From contig NZ_JAAORB010000002.1 of assembly GCF_011601345.1 (NCBI RefSeq), positions 62,001-126,000 of the forward strand: a DNA stretch of 64,000 nucleotides. Reading direction: 5' to 3'. Position 1 is the stretch's first letter, and each line of letters starts with the position of its first letter. A program made the position numbers and the translations under genes. Source of the stretch: Roseovarius gahaiensis (lineage in GTDB: Bacteria > Pseudomonadota > Alphaproteobacteria > Rhodobacterales > Rhodobacteraceae). The notes under the pieces were generated by a model. It was given only the letters and a program-made list of their open reading frames with translations, was not told the DNA's origin and ran no database searches. Shown here one piece after another: positions 46,445 through 56,093 of this stretch.

Positions 46445-47176
46445 GTGTTGAGAGGTGCTTTTCAAACGGCCTTGCGTTTGGTTTATCCGCCTCGCTGCAC
46501 TTTGTGCGGAGTGCCTGTCGAAAGCGATTTTGGATTATGTGGGTCTTGCTGGCGGGACACGCCGTTTGTTTCGGGTTTGTGTTGCGATGCCTGCGGTGTC
46601 CCATTGCTGGGGCAAGACACTGGAACCACGGAATTATGCGATGATTGCCTGACCATTGCCCGACCGTGGAGCAGGGGGCGCGCGGCGCTCTTGTATCGTG
46701 ATAATGGACGGAAACTGGTTTTGTCGCTCAAGCATGGTGACCGGCACGATATCGTGCGCCCCGCCGCGCTGTGGATGGCAAACGCAATCCGCCCAGTGGT
46801 CACGCCAGATACACTGGTGGTCCCAGTTCCACTGCATTGGACACGATTACTGCGCAGACGCTTTAATCAGGCGGCGCTTTTGGCGCACGACGTGTCTAAG
46901 CAGCTTGGGTTGCCGTGTTGCCCGGATCTGTTGCAGCGAACGGTCCAAACCCGCAGTCTTGAGGGTCTGGGCCGCGATCAAAGATATGCCACCCTGCAAA
47001 GCGCGATCACGGTGCACCCGAAAAGGCGTCAGCATATAGCAGGCCGTCCGGTTTTGATCGTGGATGATGTCATGACCTCGGGGGCGACCCTGTCGGCGGC
47101 AACGCAAGCCTGTTTTTCGGGCGGTGCCGCAGACGTTTGCATTGTCACACTGGCGCGTGTGGGCAAGGATGCTTAA
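46445..47176 (+). CDS. comF: ComF family protein (double zinc ribbon and phosphoribosyltransferase)
   Basis: 243 residues. Two N-terminal CxxC zinc ribbons (CTLCG, CGSC, CCDACG, CDDC) lie within residues 15-70. The C-terminal phosphoribosyltransferase domain has the signature VLIVDDVMTSGATLSAATQA near residue 205. ComF is used for DNA uptake in competent bacteria; elsewhere its role is unknown. The start is GTG 46445, 14 bases from the divergent methyltransferase start. It is followed by grxC. Confidence 0.9.
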   Translation: MLRGAFQTALRLVYPPRCTLCGVPVESDFGLCGSCWRDTPFVSGLCCDACGVPLLGQDTGTTELCDDCLTIARPWSRGRAALLYRDNGRKLVLSLKHGDRHDIVRPAALWMANAIRPVVTPDTLVVPVPLHWTRLLRRRFNQAALLAHDVSKQLGLPCCPDLLQRTVQTRSLEGLGRDQRYATLQSAITVHPKRRQHIAGRPVLIVDDVMTSGATLSAATQACFSGGAADVCIVTLARVGKDA

Positions 47177-47211
47177 GTTCCGGTTAAATCAAGCTTATGG
47201 AAATGGAACAC

Positions 47212-47469
47212 ATGCAACCTGTCGAAATCTATACCTCACCCCTCTGCGGGTTTTGCCACGCGGCCAAACGTCTGTTGAAACAAAAGGACGTAAACTTTTC
47301 TGAAGTTGACGTGCTTGTTGATCCCTCACGTAAACCTGAAATGATTCAGCGCGCGAATGGCAAGAAAACTGTTCCTCAGATTTTTATTGGCACGACGCAT
47401 GTTGGCGGATGTGATGAACTTTATGCGTTGGAGCGGGCTGGCAAACTCGATTCATTGCTGAACGGGTAA
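47212..47469 (+). CDS. grxC: Glutaredoxin 3
   Basis: 85 residues. A dithiol glutaredoxin with active site CGFC (SPLCGFCHAAKRLL, residues 7-20 region) and the cis-proline KKTVPQIFIG, plus the GGCDEL glutathione-site loop. The start ATG 47212 gives the usual 85-residue length; an in-frame ATG at 47197 adds MEMEH. It lies 5 bases before the nitrilase gene. Confidence 0.93.
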   Translation: MQPVEIYTSPLCGFCHAAKRLLKQKDVNFSEVDVLVDPSRKPEMIQRANGKKTVPQIFIGTTHVGGCDELYALERAGKLDSLLNG

Positions 47470-47474
47470 GCACC

Positions 47475-48308
47475 ATGCGCGCCGCACTTGTCCAGCTCAA
47501 CAGCAGTGATGATCCGGCAGAAAACCTGCCCACGACGCAGGCTTTTATCGCTAGTGCTGCTGAAAACGGTGCCAGATTCATCCTCACACCAGAGGTGACA
47601 AACTGTGTTTCAGCAAGCCGAACCCGACAGTCCCAGGTGCTGCAAACCGAACAGGCGGATATAACCCTTGCGGCCCTGCGGCAGCAGGCGGCTGATTTGA
47701 ATATCTGGCTGTTGATTGGGTCGCTTGCCTTGAAAACCGATGATCCCGATGGCCGTTTTGCCAACAGGTCGTTTCTGATTGGCCCCGATGGCGCGGTCGC
47801 TGCATGGTATGACAAGATCCATATGTTCGATGTTCAGGTCTCGGCCAAGGAAACATACCGCGAATCCGCAGGCTACCGGCCGGGAACCCGTAGCGTTTTG
47901 GCGCAAGCGGAGTTTGGTAAGGTTGGCCTGACCGTTTGCTACGATGTCCGTTTTCCGCATTTATACCGACAACTGGCGCAGGCCGGTGCCCAAATCCTAA
48001 CCGTGCCTTCGGCATTTTCGCCGGTCACGGGGGCCGCGCATTGGGGGGTCTTGCTGCGCGCCCGCGCGATTGAAACCGGCTGCTACATTCTGGCCCCGGC
48101 GCAAACCGGGGCGCATCATGCGGTTCGTGGGAAACAGCGGAAAACCTATGGTCACAGCATGGCGATTGGTCCGTGGGGTGACGTTTTGGCCGATGCCGGA
48201 ACCGAGCCGGGTGTCATATACATTGATTTGGACCTCTCGGAAGTGTCACAAGCCAGACAACGTATACCGTCGCTGTTTGCGACGCCTGATTATGGCAATC
48301 CGAAATGA
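47475..48308 (+). CDS. Carbon-nitrogen hydrolase (nitrilase superfamily, Nit2/amidase-like)
   Basis: 277 residues. The catalytic triad is visible: Glu in ILTPEVTN, Lys in WYDKIHMFDV, and nucleophile Cys in GLTVCYDVRFPHLYRQLA. Relatives include omega-amidase and deaminated-glutathione amidase; the latter would suit its place after grxC, but the substrate is not proven. It overlaps the MarR gene by 4 bases. Confidence 0.9.
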   Translation: MRAALVQLNSSDDPAENLPTTQAFIASAAENGARFILTPEVTNCVSASRTRQSQVLQTEQADITLAALRQQAADLNIWLLIGSLALKTDDPDGRFANRSFLIGPDGAVAAWYDKIHMFDVQVSAKETYRESAGYRPGTRSVLAQAEFGKVGLTVCYDVRFPHLYRQLAQAGAQILTVPSAFSPVTGAAHWGVLLRARAIETGCYILAPAQTGAHHAVRGKQRKTYGHSMAIGPWGDVLADAGTEPGVIYIDLDLSEVSQARQRIPSLFATPDYGNPK

Positions 48309-48748
48309 ACGACAGTAGCAGCAATTCACTGGCCGTCGCCCTGTTCAGCGAGATCCTGACCAACGATCAGTTGATCCGCAATCGGCTAAGCCGTGTGTTG
48401 CCAAAGGGTATGGAAATCAGCCATTTTTCCGTTTTGAATCACTTGGCCCGTGTTGGTGACGAAAAAAGCCCGGCCCAATTGGCCAAAAGTTTTCATGTCA
48501 CGCGTGGTGCGATGACCAACACCTTGGGCAAACTGGAATGGGCGGGTTACGTGCATATCCGGCCCGATTGGGATGATGCGCGACGCAAGATGGTCGCGAT
48601 CAGCCCGGCAGGGCGGCAGGCCCGCGAGGCGGCGATTGCTGCCATTACCCCGATGATTTCCGAACTTGTCGGAGAGTTGGGGGATGAGAAAGTTCGGGCG
48701 ACTTTGCCGGTCCTGCGCGAGCTGAGGGCGAAACTGGAAAGTGACTGA
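48305..48748 (+). CDS. MarR family transcriptional regulator
   Basis: 147 residues. A winged helix-turn-helix is seen in SPAQLAKSFHVTRGAMTNTL, followed by LEWAGYVHIRPDWDDARRKM, the wing typical of MarR proteins. The dimer-forming helices lie at both ends. The start overlaps the nitrilase stop (ATGA). The effector and targets are unknown; its operon partners are redox-related. Confidence 0.9.
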   Translation: MNDSSSNSLAVALFSEILTNDQLIRNRLSRVLPKGMEISHFSVLNHLARVGDEKSPAQLAKSFHVTRGAMTNTLGKLEWAGYVHIRPDWDDARRKMVAISPAGRQAREAAIAAITPMISELVGELGDEKVRATLPVLRELRAKLESD

Positions 48749-48752
48749 AGCG

Positions 48753-49499
48753 TTAGCTTGGTTTCACACTGGCGGTGACGTAATTCACGCTCAGGTCTTT
48801 GGCAGACAAGGACCATTGCCAGCTGATTGGATTAAAGACAAAACCCTTGCGGTCAACCGGCGACAATCCGGCCTTTTCAAGCAGTGAATACAGCTCATCC
48901 GGCGTGATGAATTTTTTCCATTCATGCGTTCCCTTGGGCAGCCACCGCATGACATATTCTGCGCCCACGATGGCCATGGCATAGCTTTTGGCGTTGCGGT
49001 TGATGGTCGAACAGATCTGCAGCCCGCCCGGCCTAAGCAGTTGCTGGCATGCGGTCAGATACGCTTGCGGGTCGGCAACATGCTCGACCACCTCCATATT
49101 CATAACCACGTCAAACTGTTCTCCGGCCGCGGCAAGCGCTTCGGCGCTTGTGTGGCGATAGTCGATGGTCAGCCCTGACTGTTCGGCGTGAACCTGCGCG
49201 ACGGGTATATTACGCTCGGCGGCGTCGGCCCCGACAACATCAGCACCAAGGCGCGCCATCGGCTCGGACAGCAGGCCACCGCCACACCCGATGTCAAGAA
49301 TGCGCAGCCCGGCAAAGGGCGAATCAACCCCAAGATCACGGTCGAATTCAGCGGCGATTTGGGATGTTATGTAATCCAACCGACAGGGATTAAGCATGTG
49401 AAGGGGCTTGAATTTTCCGTTCGGATCCCACCATTCGGCGGCCATGGCTTCGAACTTGGCGACCTCGGCAGGGTCAATCGTGGTCTGAGCGGCTTGCAT
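48753..49499 (-). CDS. ubiG: Ubiquinone biosynthesis O-methyltransferase
   Basis: 248 residues. It carries out both O-methylation steps of ubiquinone synthesis. The conserved N-terminal [16 protein letters not shown] and [20 protein letters not shown] (SAM binding, about residues 66-85) identify it. The [12 protein letters not shown] stretch near residue 195 is also characteristic. It is divergent from pip. Confidence 0.96.
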   Translation of the reverse strand: MQAAQTTIDPAEVAKFEAMAAEWWDPNGKFKPLHMLNPCRLDYITSQIAAEFDRDLGVDSPFAGLRILDIGCGGGLLSEPMARLGADVVGADAAERNIPVAQVHAEQSGLTIDYRHTSAEALAAAGEQFDVVMNMEVVEHVADPQAYLTACQQLLRPGGLQICSTINRNAKSYAMAIVGAEYVMRWLPKGTHEWKKFITPDELYSLLEKAGLSPVDRKGFVFNPISWQWSLSAKDLSVNYVTASVKPS

Positions 49500-49548
49500 T
49501 CTGCTCTCCGTGTGCTCTTTTGTTCACTAACCCATATATAGGACGTTC

Positions 49549-50532
49549 ATGGATAAATTCTCAGGCCAAAAGAGCGCAGCGCAGTTTCTCTACCGCCCGA
49601 TCGAGCCTTTTGATCGGCGTATGATGGATGTGGGCGACGGGCACCAGATCTATATTGAGCAATCCGGCAACCCGGATGGTGTTCCGGTGATCGTGTTCCA
49701 CGGTGGCCCCGGTGGTGGCAGCAGCCCTGCCATGCGCCGCTATTTTGATCCGTCGGTTTACCGGATCATTTTGTTTGATCAACGCGGGTGCGGCCGGTCA
49801 AAGCCACATGCCAGCGTCGAGGCCAACACCACGTGGCATCTGGTTTCGGACATCGAAATGATCCGTCAGGACTTGCAGATTGATAGTTGGTTGGTTTTTG
49901 GTGGCAGTTGGGGCGCAACGCTGGCCCTGATCTATGCCCAAGCCCATCCCGAGCCTGTGCGTCATTTGATCTTGCGCGGCGTTTTCACCATGACGCAGTC
50001 GGAATTGGATTGGTTCTACGGCGGAGGTGCCGGAAAATTTTGGCCCGAAACGTGGAAACGATTTCGGGACATGATCCCCGAGAGCGAACGGCACGACATG
50101 ATCGCGGCGTATCATCGGCGTCTGTTTTCCGGGGACAAGGCCGACGAGGTGCGCCATGCGCGGGCGTGGTCGGCATGGGAAAACGCCTTGGCAACGGTGC
50201 AGTCCAACGGAAGCATGGTTGATAGCCCGGCTGAATATGCCCGCGCCTTTGCGCGCTTGGAAAACCATTATTTCATCAATGCTGGCTTTCTCGAATCCGA
50301 CGGCCAGATCCTTCGCAATATGCCAAAGATTTCCCACATTCCCGGCACGATCGTGCAGGGGCGCTATGATATGATTTGCCCCCCGGCTGCGGCGTATCAT
50401 CTGGCTGACAATTGGCCGAATGCAGATCTGCGGATGATTCCCGTAGCTGGCCATGCCCTATCAGAACCCGGGATCAGTGCAGAACTGGTAAAAGTCATGA
50501 ATGAGCTTGCCCGGCGCAAATCGCCTGTCTGA
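49549..50532 (+). CDS. pip: Proline iminopeptidase
   Basis: 327 residues. This alpha/beta hydrolase removes N-terminal proline from peptides. The oxyanion HGGPGGGSS, the family FDQRGCGRSKPH, and the nucleophile in GGSWGATLAL (Ser near residue 117) are present. The catalytic Asp is in QGRYDMICPP and the His in VAGHALSEPG. It is monocistronic; 198 bases of structured leader precede rimP downstream. Confidence 0.94.
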   Translation: MDKFSGQKSAAQFLYRPIEPFDRRMMDVGDGHQIYIEQSGNPDGVPVIVFHGGPGGGSSPAMRRYFDPSVYRIILFDQRGCGRSKPHASVEANTTWHLVSDIEMIRQDLQIDSWLVFGGSWGATLALIYAQAHPEPVRHLILRGVFTMTQSELDWFYGGGAGKFWPETWKRFRDMIPESERHDMIAAYHRRLFSGDKADEVRHARAWSAWENALATVQSNGSMVDSPAEYARAFARLENHYFINAGFLESDGQILRNMPKISHIPGTIVQGRYDMICPPAAAYHLADNWPNADLRMIPVAGHALSEPGISAELVKVMNELARRKSPV

Positions 50533-50552
50533 CTTGTCAAAAGCCAGATTCA

Positions 50553-50603
50553 AACCGGCCATGTTGGCGATTGTTTGTGTTCAGCAACATGTTTGTGCCG
50601 GTT
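50553..50603 (+). promoter_or_regulatory. Long stem-loop in the rimP-nusA-infB leader
   Basis: AACCGGC-CATGTTG pairs with CAACATG-GCCGGTT (7 + 7 bp), broken only by a five-base bulge, around an 18-base loop. It is 89 bases ahead of the terminator hairpin in the same gene-free region. The rest of the region also holds repeated CCGG-rich segments that could give alternative pairing. Confidence 0.6.
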
Positions 50604-50691
50604 GGCCTTGCAGACTCGGGTGAACATGCGTATATCGCCTTTAACAGCGGCGCCGTCGGGTCCACACCGGCAGGTTCCACCGGGAAATTCC

Positions 50692-50715
50692 AACGGGCCG
50701 CGCGCCCGTTTTTTT
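50692..50715 (+). terminator. Intrinsic terminator / attenuator directly upstream of rimP
   Basis: Stem AACGGGC / GCCCGTT around a CGCGC loop, followed by a T-tract of seven. It ends 15 bases before the rimP ATG, too close for a separate promoter between them. It must therefore be read through for rimP-nusA-infB to be expressed, unless the promoter is unusual. Confidence 0.8.
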
Positions 50716-50730
50716 GTGCTTGGAAAAGTC

Positions 50731-51303
50731 ATGAGCAACGACCTGATTGCCAAAGCCGCGATTGATCGCCGATTGGCCGAAATCATAACTCCTGTCATTG
50801 AAGACATGGGTTATGAGCTGGTGCGTGTGCGGCTGATGTCTGGTAAAACGTCAATCTTGCAGATCATGGCGGAAAAACCCGATGGTGGTATCGAAGTTGA
50901 CGATTGCGCCGATATCTCGAACGGGGTTAGCGCGGTATTGGATGTCGAAGACCCTATTCTTGATGCCTACGCGCTTGAAGTGTCCAGCCCGGGCATCGAC
51001 CGCCCTTTGACCCGGTTGAAGGATTTTGAAGAGTTCGAGGGCTACGAGGCCAAGCTGGAAACATCCGAATTGATCGACGGGCGTAAGCGCTTCAAGGGCG
51101 TTTTGACCGGGGTTGAGGACGACGAGGTGCTGATCAACATCGAAGAAGGCACTGTAGGTCTGAAGTTTGACTGGTTGTCGGATGCCAAGTTGGTGCTGAC
51201 CGATGAGTTGATCAAGGAAATGCTGAAGGCGCGCAAAGCTGCCGGTACACTGAACGAAGACGCTTTTGACGAGATCGAGACCGATGGGTCTGAGGAGGAC
51301 TGA
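50731..51303 (+). CDS. rimP: Ribosome maturation factor RimP
   Basis: 190 residues. RimP is needed for late 30S subunit maturation. The N-terminal domain has the conserved GYELVRVRL near residue 28, and SSPGIDRPL ([18 protein letters not shown]) near 85 defines the family. The start is ATG 50731 with GGAA upstream; an in-frame ATG-less extension in the leader is rejected. It is the first gene of rimP-nusA-ylxR-infB. Confidence 0.96.
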   Translation: MSNDLIAKAAIDRRLAEIITPVIEDMGYELVRVRLMSGKTSILQIMAEKPDGGIEVDDCADISNGVSAVLDVEDPILDAYALEVSSPGIDRPLTRLKDFEEFEGYEAKLETSELIDGRKRFKGVLTGVEDDEVLINIEEGTVGLKFDWLSDAKLVLTDELIKEMLKARKAAGTLNEDAFDEIETDGSEED

Positions 51304-51307
51304 GACA

Positions 51308-52930
51308 ATGGCAATTACCTCTGCAAACCAGCTTGAGCTGTTGCAAACCGCCGATGCGGTGGCCCGCGAAAAGATGATCGACCCCGGTTTGGTTGTCGAA
51401 GCGATGGAAGAAAGCCTCGCACGAGCCGCCAAGAGCCGCTACGGTGCCGAGATGGACATTCGTGTCAGCATTGACCGCAAGACGGGCAAGGCAACCTTTA
51501 CCCGCGTGCGCACAGTGGTCGAAGACGATGAGCTTGAGAACTATCAAGCTGAAATGACCGTTGAGCAGGCCAAACAGTATTTGGAAAACCCCGCCGTCGG
51601 TGATCAACACATCGAAGAGATTCCGCCGGTTGATCTGGGCCGGATTGCGGCGCAGTCGGCCAAACAGGTGATCTTGCAGAAAGTGCGCGAAGCCGAGCGT
51701 GATCGTCAATACGAAGAATTCAAAGATCGGGCCGGCACCATCATCAACGGTGTTGTCAAGCGCGAGGAATACGGCAACGTGATCGTTGACTTGGGCCAGG
51801 GCGAAGCGATCCTGCGCCGCAACGATAAAATCGGGCGCGAAAGCTATCGCAACGGTGATCGTGTGCGCGCGTATATCAAAGATGTCCGCCGCGAAGCGCG
51901 CGGCCCTCAGATTTTCCTCAGCCGGACGGCACCGGAATTCATGGCCGAATTGTTCAAGATGGAAGTGCCGGAAATCTATGATGGCATCATCGAGATCAAG
52001 GCCGTGGCCCGCGATCCGGGCAGCCGCGCCAAGATTGCTGTCATTTCTCATGACAGCTCTATTGATCCGGTCGGCGCTTGCGTGGGGATGCGCGGCAGCC
52101 GTGTGCAGGCCGTTGTAAACGAATTGCAGGGCGAAAAGATCGACATCATTCCGTGGAACGAAGATCAGCCGACATTCTTGGTCAACGCTTTGCAGCCCGC
52201 CGAAGTTTCCAAAGTGGTGCTGGACGAAGAGGCCGAGCGGATCGAGGTTGTCGTGCCCGAGGATCAGCTTTCGCTGGCCATTGGTCGTCGTGGTCAGAAC
52301 GTGCGACTGGCAAGTCAGTTGACCCACCTTGACATCGACATCATGACCGAGGCTGAGGATTCCGAGCGCCGCCAAAAAGAATTCGAAGTGCGCACCAAGC
52401 TGTTCATGGATACGCTGGACCTTGATGAATTCTTTGCGCAGCTTCTGGTGTCCGAAGGGTTCACGAACCTCGAAGAGGTTGCCTATGTTGAGCTCGATGA
52501 ACTTTTGGTCATTGATGGCGTTGACGAAGATACAGCCAACGAATTGCAAGCACGGGCGCGCGACATGCTGGAAGCGCAGGCCCGTGAAGCAATGGAAAAA
52601 GCGCGTGCTATGGGGGCAGAGGACAGCCTTATTGAATTTGACGGGCTGACACCCCAGATGATTGTTGCATTGGCCGAAGACGGCGTGAAAACGCTGGAAG
52701 ATTTCGCAACCTGCGCTGATTGGGAATTGGCCGGCGGCTGGACCACAGTCGATGGTGAGCGCGTCAAAGATGACGGCGTGCTTGAACCGTTCGAGGTTTC
52801 GCTTGAGGAAGCGCAGAACATGGTGATGACGGCACGTGTTATGCTGGGTTGGGTTGATCCGACCGAGCTTGAGCCAGATCAGGCCGAAGAGGGTGACCTC
52901 GAAGGCAATGAACAGGAGGCCGAGGCCTGA
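51308..52930 (+). CDS. nusA: Transcription termination/antitermination factor NusA
   Basis: 540 residues. It modulates RNA polymerase pausing and termination. The N-terminal polymerase-binding domain (1-125), S1 domain (about 135-205, GVVKREEYGNVIVDLGQGE), two KH domains (VGACVGMRGSRVQAVVNEL and LAIGRRGQNVRLASQL) and a C-terminal helix-hairpin acidic repeat follow. The start is ATG 51308 with GGAGG upstream. A hairpin covers its stop codon. In E. coli NusA represses its own operon, which fits the upstream attenuator. Confidence 0.97.
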   Translation: MAITSANQLELLQTADAVAREKMIDPGLVVEAMEESLARAAKSRYGAEMDIRVSIDRKTGKATFTRVRTVVEDDELENYQAEMTVEQAKQYLENPAVGDQHIEEIPPVDLGRIAAQSAKQVILQKVREAERDRQYEEFKDRAGTIINGVVKREEYGNVIVDLGQGEAILRRNDKIGRESYRNGDRVRAYIKDVRREARGPQIFLSRTAPEFMAELFKMEVPEIYDGIIEIKAVARDPGSRAKIAVISHDSSIDPVGACVGMRGSRVQAVVNELQGEKIDIIPWNEDQPTFLVNALQPAEVSKVVLDEEAERIEVVVPEDQLSLAIGRRGQNVRLASQLTHLDIDIMTEAEDSERRQKEFEVRTKLFMDTLDLDEFFAQLLVSEGFTNLEEVAYVELDELLVIDGVDEDTANELQARARDMLEAQAREAMEKARAMGAEDSLIEFDGLTPQMIVALAEDGVKTLEDFATCADWELAGGWTTVDGERVKDDGVLEPFEVSLEEAQNMVMTARVMLGWVDPTELEPDQAEEGDLEGNEQEAEA

Positions 52931-52945
52931 TCCGTCAGGCCTCGG
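52920..52945 (+). promoter_or_regulatory. Perfect 11-bp hairpin over the nusA stop and ylxR ribosome site
   Basis: CCGAGGCCTGA pairs perfectly with TCAGGCCTCGG around a TCCG loop. The left arm includes the nusA TGA stop (52928-52930). The right arm takes the first two G's of the GGAGG ribosome site (52944-52948) for ylxR. A ribosome finishing nusA would open it, coupling the two. Confidence 0.7.
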
Positions 52946-52953
52946 AGGTTTTG

Positions 52954-53577
52954 ATGGGTCGCGCAGGGCAACCCAAGGACCACTCGAATGGTCCGGAACG
53001 CAAGTGTATCGCCACAGGTGAGGTGCGCCCTCAGCATGGGCTGATACGTTTTGTTATTGGGCCGGATGGGCAAATCGCGCCGGATATCGCCGAGAAAGTG
53101 CCCGGGCGTGGTATTTGGGTGTCGTCTGATCGCAGCGCACTCGAAAAGGCCGTGAACAAAGGCCTGTTTGCCCGCGCAGCGCGCCAGCCCGTGACAGTGC
53201 CGGACAATCTTGTTGGTTTTGTCGAAGACCAGTTGGCCGCACGCGTTGTGAATTTGATCAGTCTTGCCCGCAAGGGCGGCGGCGCTGTATCCGGCTATGA
53301 AAAGGTAAAGGATTGGCTATCCAAGGAACAAGCTACTGTTTTGATTCAGGCAAGCGATGGATCTGAACGGGGAAAGTCGAAATTAAGCACGCCTCACCAT
53401 GGAACATTCATCGGTTGGTTAACCGCCGGTGAACTGGGGCGTGCATTTGGGCGACAAACCACCATACACGCCGCACTGGGTGCTGGAGGTTTGTCCCAAC
53501 GTGTTGTAGATGAGGCGGCAAGGTTGAAGGGCCTGCGCGTCTTTAACGGCGGGCCGACCCGTCGGAAAGGAAGTTGA
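52954..53577 (+). CDS. YlxR (DUF448) RNA-binding protein with L7Ae-like C-terminal part
   Basis: 207 residues. The YlxR domain (about 10-85) has [19 protein letters not shown] and [12 protein letters not shown]. The C-terminal half (about 100-200) has [20 protein letters not shown], an L7Ae/YlxQ-like RNA-binding part, so the two proteins that are separate in Bacillus are fused, the alphaproteobacterial form. The start is ATG 52954, 5 bases after GGAGG; the TTG before it is ignored. Its role is RNA-binding but not defined. It overlaps no gene and precedes infB by 5 bases. Confidence 0.92.
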   Translation: MGRAGQPKDHSNGPERKCIATGEVRPQHGLIRFVIGPDGQIAPDIAEKVPGRGIWVSSDRSALEKAVNKGLFARAARQPVTVPDNLVGFVEDQLAARVVNLISLARKGGGAVSGYEKVKDWLSKEQATVLIQASDGSERGKSKLSTPHHGTFIGWLTAGELGRAFGRQTTIHAALGAGGLSQRVVDEAARLKGLRVFNGGPTRRKGS

Positions 53578-53582
53578 ACCAT

Positions 53583-56045
53583 ATGAGCGACAACGACGGA
53601 AAAAAGACTTTGGGTGTTCGTGGCGGTCCCCGTGCAGGGAACGTGAAGCAAAGCTTCAGCCATGGCCGGACCAAGAACGTCGTGGTGGAAACCAAGCGCA
53701 AGCGTGTCGTCAAACCCAAGCCGAGTACCGGTGCTTCGGGTTCGTCGCAGGGATCTACTGGCGGTTCTTCCAAGCGTCCGGCTGGGATTTCGGATTCCGA
53801 GATGGAACGCCGGATGAAGGCTTTGCAGGCTGCACAGGCCCGTGAGGTAGAAGACGCCGCGCGCCGACAAGCCGAAGAGAAAGAGCGCGAGGAAGAGCGA
53901 CAGCGCCGCCGCGATGAGGCTGAAGCCAAAGAGCGCGAGCAGCGTGAGGCCGAAGAGCGCGCACGCGCCAAGGCCGATGAGGAAAGTCGCAAGCGCCTTG
54001 AATCTGAAAAAGCTGCAGCCGCCCCTGCGCCGCAGCCTGAAGAGGCGCGCGCACCGGCCAAGCAGCCCCCGCGCAAAGTCGAGAAAACCGACAAGGAGCG
54101 CGACCAAAACCGTGGGCGCGGCAAAGGCCGCGACGACGGCGGACGCCGTGGCGGTAAGTTGACGCTCAATCAGGCTTTGTCTGGTGGCGAAGGTGGCCGT
54201 CAGAAATCCATGGCCGCGATGAAGCGCAAACAAGAGCGCGCGCGCCAAAAAGCTATGGGTGGCACGCAAGAACGTGAAAAGATCGTTCGTGACGTTCAGT
54301 TGCCCGAGGTGATTGTTGTCTCGGAATTAGCCAATCGTATGGCCGAGCGCGTCGGCGATGTCGTCAAGGCTTTGATGAACAACGGCATGATGGTCACGCA
54401 GAACCAGTCGATTGACGCCGATACGGCTGAATTGATCATCGAAGAGTTTGGCCACCGTGTGGTTCGCGTCAGCGATTCGGACGTCGAAGACGTGATCGCT
54501 TCGGTCGAAGACAATCCTGATGATCTGAAATCGCGTCCCCCGGTCATCACGATCATGGGGCACGTTGACCACGGCAAAACGTCGCTTCTGGATGCGATCC
54601 GCGATGCCAAGGTTGTGGCAGGCGAAGCTGGCGGAATCACGCAGCATATCGGCGCCTATCAGGTGACGACCGACAGCGGCGCTGTTCTGAGCTTTCTTGA
54701 TACGCCGGGCCACGCCGCGTTTACCAGCATGCGGTCTCGTGGGGCGCAGGTGACAGATATCGTCGTGCTTGTTGTAGCTGCGGATGACGCGGTGATGCCA
54801 CAAACGATTGAGGCGATTAACCATGCCAAGGCCGCCGAGGTGCCGATCATCGTGGCGATCAACAAATGCGACAAACCCGCGGCGAACCCGGATAAAGTAC
54901 GCACCGATCTGTTGCAGCATGAAGTGGTCGTCGAGGCGATGTCGGGTGATGTGCAGGATGTCGAAGTGTCGGCACAGACCGGTCAAGGGCTGGACGAACT
55001 GCTTGAGGCGATTGCCCTGCAATCCGAGATTCTCGAACTGAAGGCCAACCCGACTCGGGCGGCTGAAGGTGCGGTGATCGAAGCGCAGTTGGATGTGGGC
55101 CGTGGTCCTGTCGCAACGGTTCTGGTTCAGAAAGGCACATTGCATCAGGGCGATATCTTTGTCGTCGGTGAGCAATGGGGCAAGGTGCGGGCCTTGATCA
55201 ACGACCGCGGAGAGCGCGTCAAAGAGGCGGGCCCATCGGTTCCGGTCGAGGTTTTGGGCCTGAATGGCACGCCCGAGGCCGGCGACGTGTTGAACGTGGT
55301 CGATACCGAGGCACAGGCGCGCGAGATTGCCGAGTACCGCGAACAAGCGGCCAAGGAAAAACGCGCTACAGCCGGTGCTGGCACGTCGTTGGAGCAACTT
55401 TTGGCTAAGGCCAAGGAAGACGAGAACGTCAAAGAACTTCCGATTCTGATGAAGGCGGATGTGCAGGGTAGTGCCGAGGCGATTGTTCAGGCGATGGAAA
55501 AAATCGGCAACGAAGAGGTTCGCGTTCGCGTTCTGCACTCGGGTGTCGGGGCCATCACCGAATCAGACATCAGCCTTGCTGAAGCATCAGGCGCTCCGGT
55601 TTTGGGTTTCAACGTCCGTGCGAATGCTCCGGCCCGTAACAGCGCCAACCAGAAGGGCGTGGAAATTCGCTACTACAGCGTGATCTATGACCTTGTGGAT
55701 GATGTTAAAGCGGCTGCCGAAGGTTTGTTGGGCGCGGAAGTGCGCGAGAAGTTCATCGGGTATGCGCAGATCAAAGAGGTCTTCAAGGTGTCCAACGTCG
55801 GCAAGGTGGCTGGCTGTCTTGTGACCGAAGGTGTTGCGCGTCGTTCGGCGGGTGTGCGTCTGTTGCGTGACGATGTTGTGATTCACGAAGGCACATTGAA
55901 AACGCTTAAGCGTTTCAAAGACGAAGTGACCGAAGTTCAATCGGGTCAGGAATGTGGGATGGCCTTCGAAAACTACGAAGACATCCGACCCAACGATGTG
56001 ATCGAAATCTTCGAACGTGAAGAATTTGAACGTAAGTTGGACTAA
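53583..56045 (+). CDS. infB: Translation initiation factor IF-2
   Basis: 820 residues. It brings fMet-tRNA to the 30S subunit and promotes subunit joining. A long charged N-terminal region (residues 60-180, rich in Glu, Arg and Ala) precedes the IF2_N helices. The G domain has G1 [16 protein letters not shown] near residue 325, and [13 protein letters not shown] and NKCDKP. Domains II, III and the fMet-binding IV complete it. The start is ATG 53583; a TTG three codons earlier abuts AGGAAG. rbfA, truB and rpsO do not follow; a terminator does. Confidence 0.97.
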   Translation: MSDNDGKKTLGVRGGPRAGNVKQSFSHGRTKNVVVETKRKRVVKPKPSTGASGSSQGSTGGSSKRPAGISDSEMERRMKALQAAQAREVEDAARRQAEEKEREEERQRRRDEAEAKEREQREAEERARAKADEESRKRLESEKAAAAPAPQPEEARAPAKQPPRKVEKTDKERDQNRGRGKGRDDGGRRGGKLTLNQALSGGEGGRQKSMAAMKRKQERARQKAMGGTQEREKIVRDVQLPEVIVVSELANRMAERVGDVVKALMNNGMMVTQNQSIDADTAELIIEEFGHRVVRVSDSDVEDVIASVEDNPDDLKSRPPVITIMGHVDHGKTSLLDAIRDAKVVAGEAGGITQHIGAYQVTTDSGAVLSFLDTPGHAAFTSMRSRGAQVTDIVVLVVAADDAVMPQTIEAINHAKAAEVPIIVAINKCDKPAANPDKVRTDLLQHEVVVEAMSGDVQDVEVSAQTGQGLDELLEAIALQSEILELKANPTRAAEGAVIEAQLDVGRGPVATVLVQKGTLHQGDIFVVGEQWGKVRALINDRGERVKEAGPSVPVEVLGLNGTPEAGDVLNVVDTEAQAREIAEYREQAAKEKRATAGAGTSLEQLLAKAKEDENVKELPILMKADVQGSAEAIVQAMEKIGNEEVRVRVLHSGVGAITESDISLAEASGAPVLGFNVRANAPARNSANQKGVEIRYYSVIYDLVDDVKAAAEGLLGAEVREKFIGYAQIKEVFKVSNVGKVAGCLVTEGVARRSAGVRLLRDDVVIHEGTLKTLKRFKDEVTEVQSGQECGMAFENYEDIRPNDVIEIFEREEFERKLD

Positions 56046-56062
56046 GCTTTTCGTATCAAGAC

Positions 56063-56093
56063 AAAAAGGGGCTGGTTTACAGCCCCTTTTTTT
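56063..56093 (+). terminator. Strong intrinsic terminator after infB
   Basis: AAAAAGGGGCTG pairs with CAGCCCCTTTTT around GTTTA, followed by more T's. It ends the rimP-nusA-ylxR-infB operon. Confidence 0.95.

Noticed and set aside
45615..46604. Longer methyltransferase start at 46604
   Set aside because: The extra 58 codons are antisense to comF and non-conserved.
50533..50730. metY-type initiator tRNA upstream of rimP
   Set aside because: No cloverleaf, T-loop or anticodon arm can be drawn.
50571..50765. Small frame in the rimP leader as a leader peptide
   Set aside because: No ribosome site, and it runs through the terminator and into rimP; no codon run of one amino acid.
51212..52549. 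445-codon minus-strand frame across rimP and nusA
   Set aside because: Antisense to two well-supported genes; no domain or ribosome site.
54327..55538. 403-codon minus-strand frame inside infB
   Set aside because: Antisense to the IF-2 G domain; no independent support.
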